NCBI RefSeq assembly: GCF_001540865.1
Contig: NC_033623.1
Location: 12,987,361-13,051,360 of the forward strand
Reading direction: 5' to 3'
Origin: Ananas comosus
Lineage: Eukaryota > Streptophyta > Magnoliopsida > Poales > Bromeliaceae
Length of the DNA stretch: 64,000 nt
A program made the position numbers and the translations under genes. This document shows, one piece after another, positions 60,373 through 64,000 of this stretch (position 1 is its first letter; every line of letters starts with the position of its first letter). The notes beneath the pieces are model-generated. The model saw only the letters and a program-made list of their open reading frames with translations, did no database searches and had not been told where the DNA came from.

Positions 60373-60467
60373 TACTACAAATATATTTATTTAAGAATAT
60401 AATGTTTATTTATTAAAATAATGTCAACTTTATCTTTAACATTTAACGACGAAAAATATACAAATTT

Positions 60468-61010
60468 GTTTTTTTTTTTTTGAGAAATGTCATTTAATGA
60501 GAAGATGAACATAGTTACAAAGTTGAGACAACAAGGCCACGGAGAATAAAAAGAGAAAAAAAGACGAAACAGAAGCCCCGTACTGATCGAACTACATTCA
60601 AAAAAAATTAATGAACCCGGAACACTTACCAAAGCCTCCTATGCTCCGTAATCTCAACTAGTAGTTGGTACAAGTTAATTATCCTCTTATGAAGTTCTTA
60701 TGTTTCTTTACTCTCAAAAAAAAAAAAAAAAAATCTTATGTTTCTCTCCCGTCACAGAAGTACAGAACCCAGTAGATCGTAGCAATTGTTGTTATTTTTT
60801 TTTTCTTCGGAAGGTATCTGCCACTGAACATTTTGTCACCCAAAAATGATTAACCAAGGTGTACAATAGTATAACGCCCTTGTTCGCAAGGAGACAATTC
60901 AACAATACTTTGGTACGTAGCCGCACAATAAACAAACAAATGATCTAATATCTCTGTTTCTTCAGAACAGCACACGCACGCCTCCTCACCCCTGCCACCA
61001 TCTTTTACCA
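60468..61010 (-). mobile_element. Decayed LINE fragment
   Basis: T-run at 60468-60480 (minus-strand poly(A)), a variant tail (TTCTCATTAAATGACATTTC, TCAAAAA), and at 60850-61010 pieces of the zinc-binding domain (ACVCCSEETEILDHLF in the minus frame). A separate poly(A) insertion (60708-60733) lies inside. Boundary on the right is approximate. Confidence 0.65.
60708..60733 (+). mobile_element. 26-bp poly(A)-only retroposon insertion
   Basis: The inserted DNA is just TTACTCTC plus A18. TCTTATGTTTCT flanks it exactly at 60696-60707 and 60734-60745. The CTC-plus-A ending is that of the local LINE and SINE tails. Confidence 0.85.
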
Positions 61011-61192
61011 AGATCATCAACGGAGAAAAGTATTTTTGAAGAGATATATTTAATAACTAAAATTTTGTAGAAATCAATATCTAATTTCATTGCTTTCTAA
61101 AAAATTCTAATATGTAGTTAATCCAACAAGAAAAAAAAAAACAAAAACAAAAAAAATCCCTCCAGCACCCGGCAATGATCGATCACTTTAAA

Positions 61193-61576
61193 GACATGTT
61201 TGGTTCATGATTGGAATAGGAATGGAAAATAGAATTGGATTACTTTGAAATGGAAAATGAAATGGCGAATCATCCAAAAATATTTGGTTTATTATTGGAA
61301 TGGAAATCGGAATGAAAATTTAAAATTGTTGAGAGAGGGTTTTGATTATGAAGGGAGAGGAGGTAAGTGTTGATAAAAGAGAATTTTGAATAGTATACTT
61401 TGGAATGAGCCAATTCAGAATTCAAAGCCGGATTGGATAATAAATGGATTTGGCCATTCCCATTCCGGAGTGGAATAGAAATCGGAATCCGATTCCTATA
61501 AAACAAACGACAACTATCGGAATCAATGAATTCCATTCAGATTCCATAGTCTAAAATAGGTGAACCAAACATGCCC
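61193..61576. mobile_element. Tourist-like MITE
   Basis: 384 bp between TAA duplications (61190-61192 and 61577-61579). Ends GACATGTTTGGTTCA and, inverted, GGGCATGTTTGGTTCA. Many GGAATGG/CCATTCC words inside. No coding capacity. Confidence 0.82.
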
Positions 61577-61899
61577 TAAAGGTTCAGTTCGGCCTCGCAG
61601 CCCAGGTTGTAGAACTTTCTTATGAGCAGATTTTCACGTTGGCAGACAAAAATAGGCCCAAATATGGGCCGACTGAGCCCAGTACTGCCAGAATTTAAAA
61701 CCGACCTGTATATTTAGCGGAAGCCCAACTCTAGCCCAGCCCAATTAGTTTAACAATAACAAGCCCATTTATTCATGTTCCTTCTCCTTCTGCGCCTTTC
61801 GCACTCCGAACGTGGAAATGCATTCTCTTGACGAACACCCAACCGAGATTCCCTCGGCCTCCTCTATATAAATAATGAATAAATAAATAAATACACCAT

Positions 61900-62763
61900 T
61901 AGAGCCTTCAACGGGCGAATAAGAGAAGCGCAACATTAGGGTTCGGGATCTTACGTTCTTGCTAGGTATGTGGAGTAATCAAATTTTTATCATCTTTTTG
62001 CGCGTTTGAATCTCTAAAGCACGAGTTTGTTTTTCGTTCTTTGCAATAATTGCATCCGCTTATTAGGGTTTTATAAGTTGGGGGTTTCAAATTGATCCTT
62101 ATGGGTTTGGTAAAAGGGTTTTGAGTCCTTACTCGGAAAAATCTAGCTAAGATGCAAGAAATTACCCTGAAATGTTGCGATTTTGTAGATTACCTGCCGA
62201 TGTTTCGAAACCTACCGGTTTGATCTGTAAGCAAGGCGATTGTTTTCGCCGATTGGAACAATGATGGAGGAGGCAGAGCGATGAAATCTTGATTTTGAAG
62301 GTTGCTACGCATTTGATTCTAATATTACAGGGGCCGATCCTTTTCATGGCAAAAAAAAGGAGCTAATGATTAAATCACGATATGTTCGGGGGCGTCCTTG
62401 CAACTTTGCCGTAGAAATTTTATCAAATTTCACCTTTAGCTCTCTTTGGAATCCACCATATGCTGCGAAGTCATCCTCTCTGTTGTGAATCTCTAGTTTG
62501 ATCATTGATGGCTCGATAATAAGTACTACTTTTTGTTTCAGAGTGTGATGCTTTATTTAAGATGAGCACACTCCATGGCTTGTGAACAGCTAAACTATAT
62601 ATATATGTATATATATATTGGCTTCCTTTTATGAATATTCTTTAACAATCAATGACTTGGTTTTCCTCTGCAGAATGATAATCGTGCGAAAATGCTGTTG
62701 CAGCCCATTCTGGAGTTACCTGGTGATAGGTAATTTGTGAAGTTGGACTCGATGTACTGAACA
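61900..62763 (+). promoter_or_regulatory. Leader of the MSL1-like gene with intron and upstream ORFs
   Basis: A likely non-coding first exon ends GCTAG|GTATGTG (donor at 61966), and the second exon begins after TCTGCAG (62671-62673), giving a leader intron of 708 bp. The spliced leader then holds three upstream ORFs before the main ATG at 62764: 62675-62740 (21 aa), 62692-62733 (13 aa, other frame) and ATG-TAC-TGA at 62752-62760. Upstream ORFs usually lower translation of the main frame. Confidence 0.55.
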
Positions 62764-63608
62764 ATGTTGGGACTCAGATCCATCTTATCTAGGTCGTATT
62801 TTGCTGTCTCGCATTCATGCTTTACGACAAGACCTTCTCAGCAATATGCTGCTTTTATTACCTCTTCAAGGTGCGGAAGTGATAATTTTTCAACCGCATC
62901 AGGTGCCTCGGCACTTAACATGCTAAAGTCTGTAGACCGTTGTCTGCCGAATATTGGGGATGGAAAGAACAGAATATTGCCTCTATCAGCTCATGTGGAA
63001 TATCAAGAATGCCAAACTAATTTTTATTTGACGTATCCAAGAAGATCCTTGAGTGGTAGCAGTTGGCTAGCGAAAACTATGTCGCAATCTCGAAGCAATA
63101 TAGTATCGATATGCTCGTCTGCTATGATTGCCGGTCGAGTGTATTCATCGCAGGCAGGCGGAAAACGAGATGGTCTTCAAAACTCCGTCTCAAATGATGC
63201 AGCAACCGCAGACGCTTCTAATGGTGGGACTGCTGATGCTGTAGGGAATGATTGGGTCAATACGCTAAATAACGCTCGTCAATCTGCTCTAGATGCTATT
63301 GCTGCCGCCGGCATTAAAGCTAAGGAGTTGAAGGATGCAGTCACGCCTCATATACAACAGCTATATGACTCACATCCTTATTTGGAACAGGTAATTGTAC
63401 CAGTTAGTGGAACTTTGTTCGGAACAGTACTGGCTTGGTTCATTTTGCCAAGAATCTTAAGGAGGCTTCACAAATACGCAGCACAAAGTCCTTTTACAGT
63501 TTTAGTGGGGAGCTCAAGTAAGGAACACGTATCTTACCAAAACAGCCTGTGGGGTGCTCTTGAAGACCCTGCAAGATACCTTATTACCTTTATGGCATTC
63601 TCTCAATT
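62764..63608 (+). CDS. MSL1: MSL1-type mitochondrial mechanosensitive channel, first coding exon
   Basis: Encodes about 281 residues up to a donor at CAATT|GTGAGA (63609), in phase 2, so the rest of the gene lies in and beyond the last 390 bases. The N-terminus is rich in Ser, Arg and Phe and poor in acidic residues (MLGLRSILSRSYFAVSHS), as in mitochondrial presequences. The family-specific part starts near residue 160: NDWVNTLNNARQSALDAI, a membrane segment VIVPVSGTLFGTVLAWFILP at about 215-235, RILRRLHKYA, then WGALEDPARYLITFMAFSQ, the start of the next membrane helix. MSL1 is an MscS-like inner-membrane channel that relieves mitochondrial membrane tension or potential. The pore-lining helix is not in this exon. 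Confidence 0.88.
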
Positions 63609-64000
63609 GTGAGACTCATACTGATCTTTTAACATAATGTACAACTTTTTTTTTTTTCCTTCGCTGTCTTTGACTTCTGAAGTATTGATAGTCATAAGTT
63701 CGCTTCCTCACTGCAGAGAAGTTTTTAGATTTTTGTGAATATTTCCTTAAAATTTTTGAGAAAAGCATCACTTACCAAATATGACTCTTTTATGTATAAT
63801 TTCCATTTCAACTTCTAGCTGTATAGGCATGCCATACTATATCTGACTTCATATACTTAACACCATCATTCTGGCTCTTTTTTCATTACCATTGTTCTTT
63901 CAGCTCCAGCTGATCATAGATCATTGCAAGTTCTGTTCTGGTGATCACAATTCATTGCAAGTTCCGGACGGTTAAAAAATTAGTTTAGAAGACCCGATGC
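63609..64000 (+). other. First part of the next MSL1 intron
   Basis: T-rich, with stops in all frames and no acceptor followed by a continuing MscS-like frame before the window ends. Confidence 0.6.

Overview
This is a plant nuclear contig. The genes have short GT-AG introns, the polygalacturonase second exon and the RING gene are very GC-rich inside AT-rich surroundings (a monocot habit), and most of the DNA is old transposon debris. I infer a monocot. Pineapple or a similar non-grass monocot would fit, but nothing in the window fixes the species.

Layout. 1-18078 holds two copies of a block of about 7.2-7.6 kb (1-7613 and 10601-18078) around a 3 kb spacer. Block 2 has an intact RING-H2 E3 ligase gene (10717-11166, minus). 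In block 1 the same gene is shredded by scattered single-base indels, and that block ends exactly at a 25-N gap. Block 2 alone carries a 256-bp MITE with a TTA target duplication. 18079-28560 is a repeat field: tRNA-derived SINEs, Tourist-like MITEs, and a 700-bp inverted-repeat element carrying a fragment of a 3-ketoacyl-CoA reductase-like gene. 28560-32503 is a 5'-truncated Ty1/copia element on the minus strand, followed by a 100-N gap. 33-38.8 kb holds inverted-repeat elements set in (TA)n tracts and dead LINE pieces with clear target duplications.

The gene-bearing right half contains: a SPIRAL1-like microtubule protein (39271-39881, plus, two exons); a GH28 polygalacturonase (46570-43083, minus, six exons, 476 aa, all phases consistent); the last exon of a TPD1-like secreted protein (49130-48781, minus); a ferric reduction oxidase (53308-49614, minus, seven exons seen, C-terminus cut at a single N); and the first coding exon of an MSL1-type mitochondrial mechanosensitive channel (62764-63608, plus, running past the part shown). 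These are ordinary, separately transcribed plant genes, and I see no operon-like cooperation between them.

The most interesting structure lies in the repeats. A SINE family and a LINE family share the same 3' tail with a TAGCRTGCTA palindrome. Seven copies of a GACGGTGAA/TTCACCGTC palindrome sit beside a 3 x 120 bp tandem array at 55.9-56.6 kb. A long near-identical inverted repeat lies at 56881-57430. Several assembly faults (false or error-rich duplication, single-N joins) must be kept in mind when reading the gene models.
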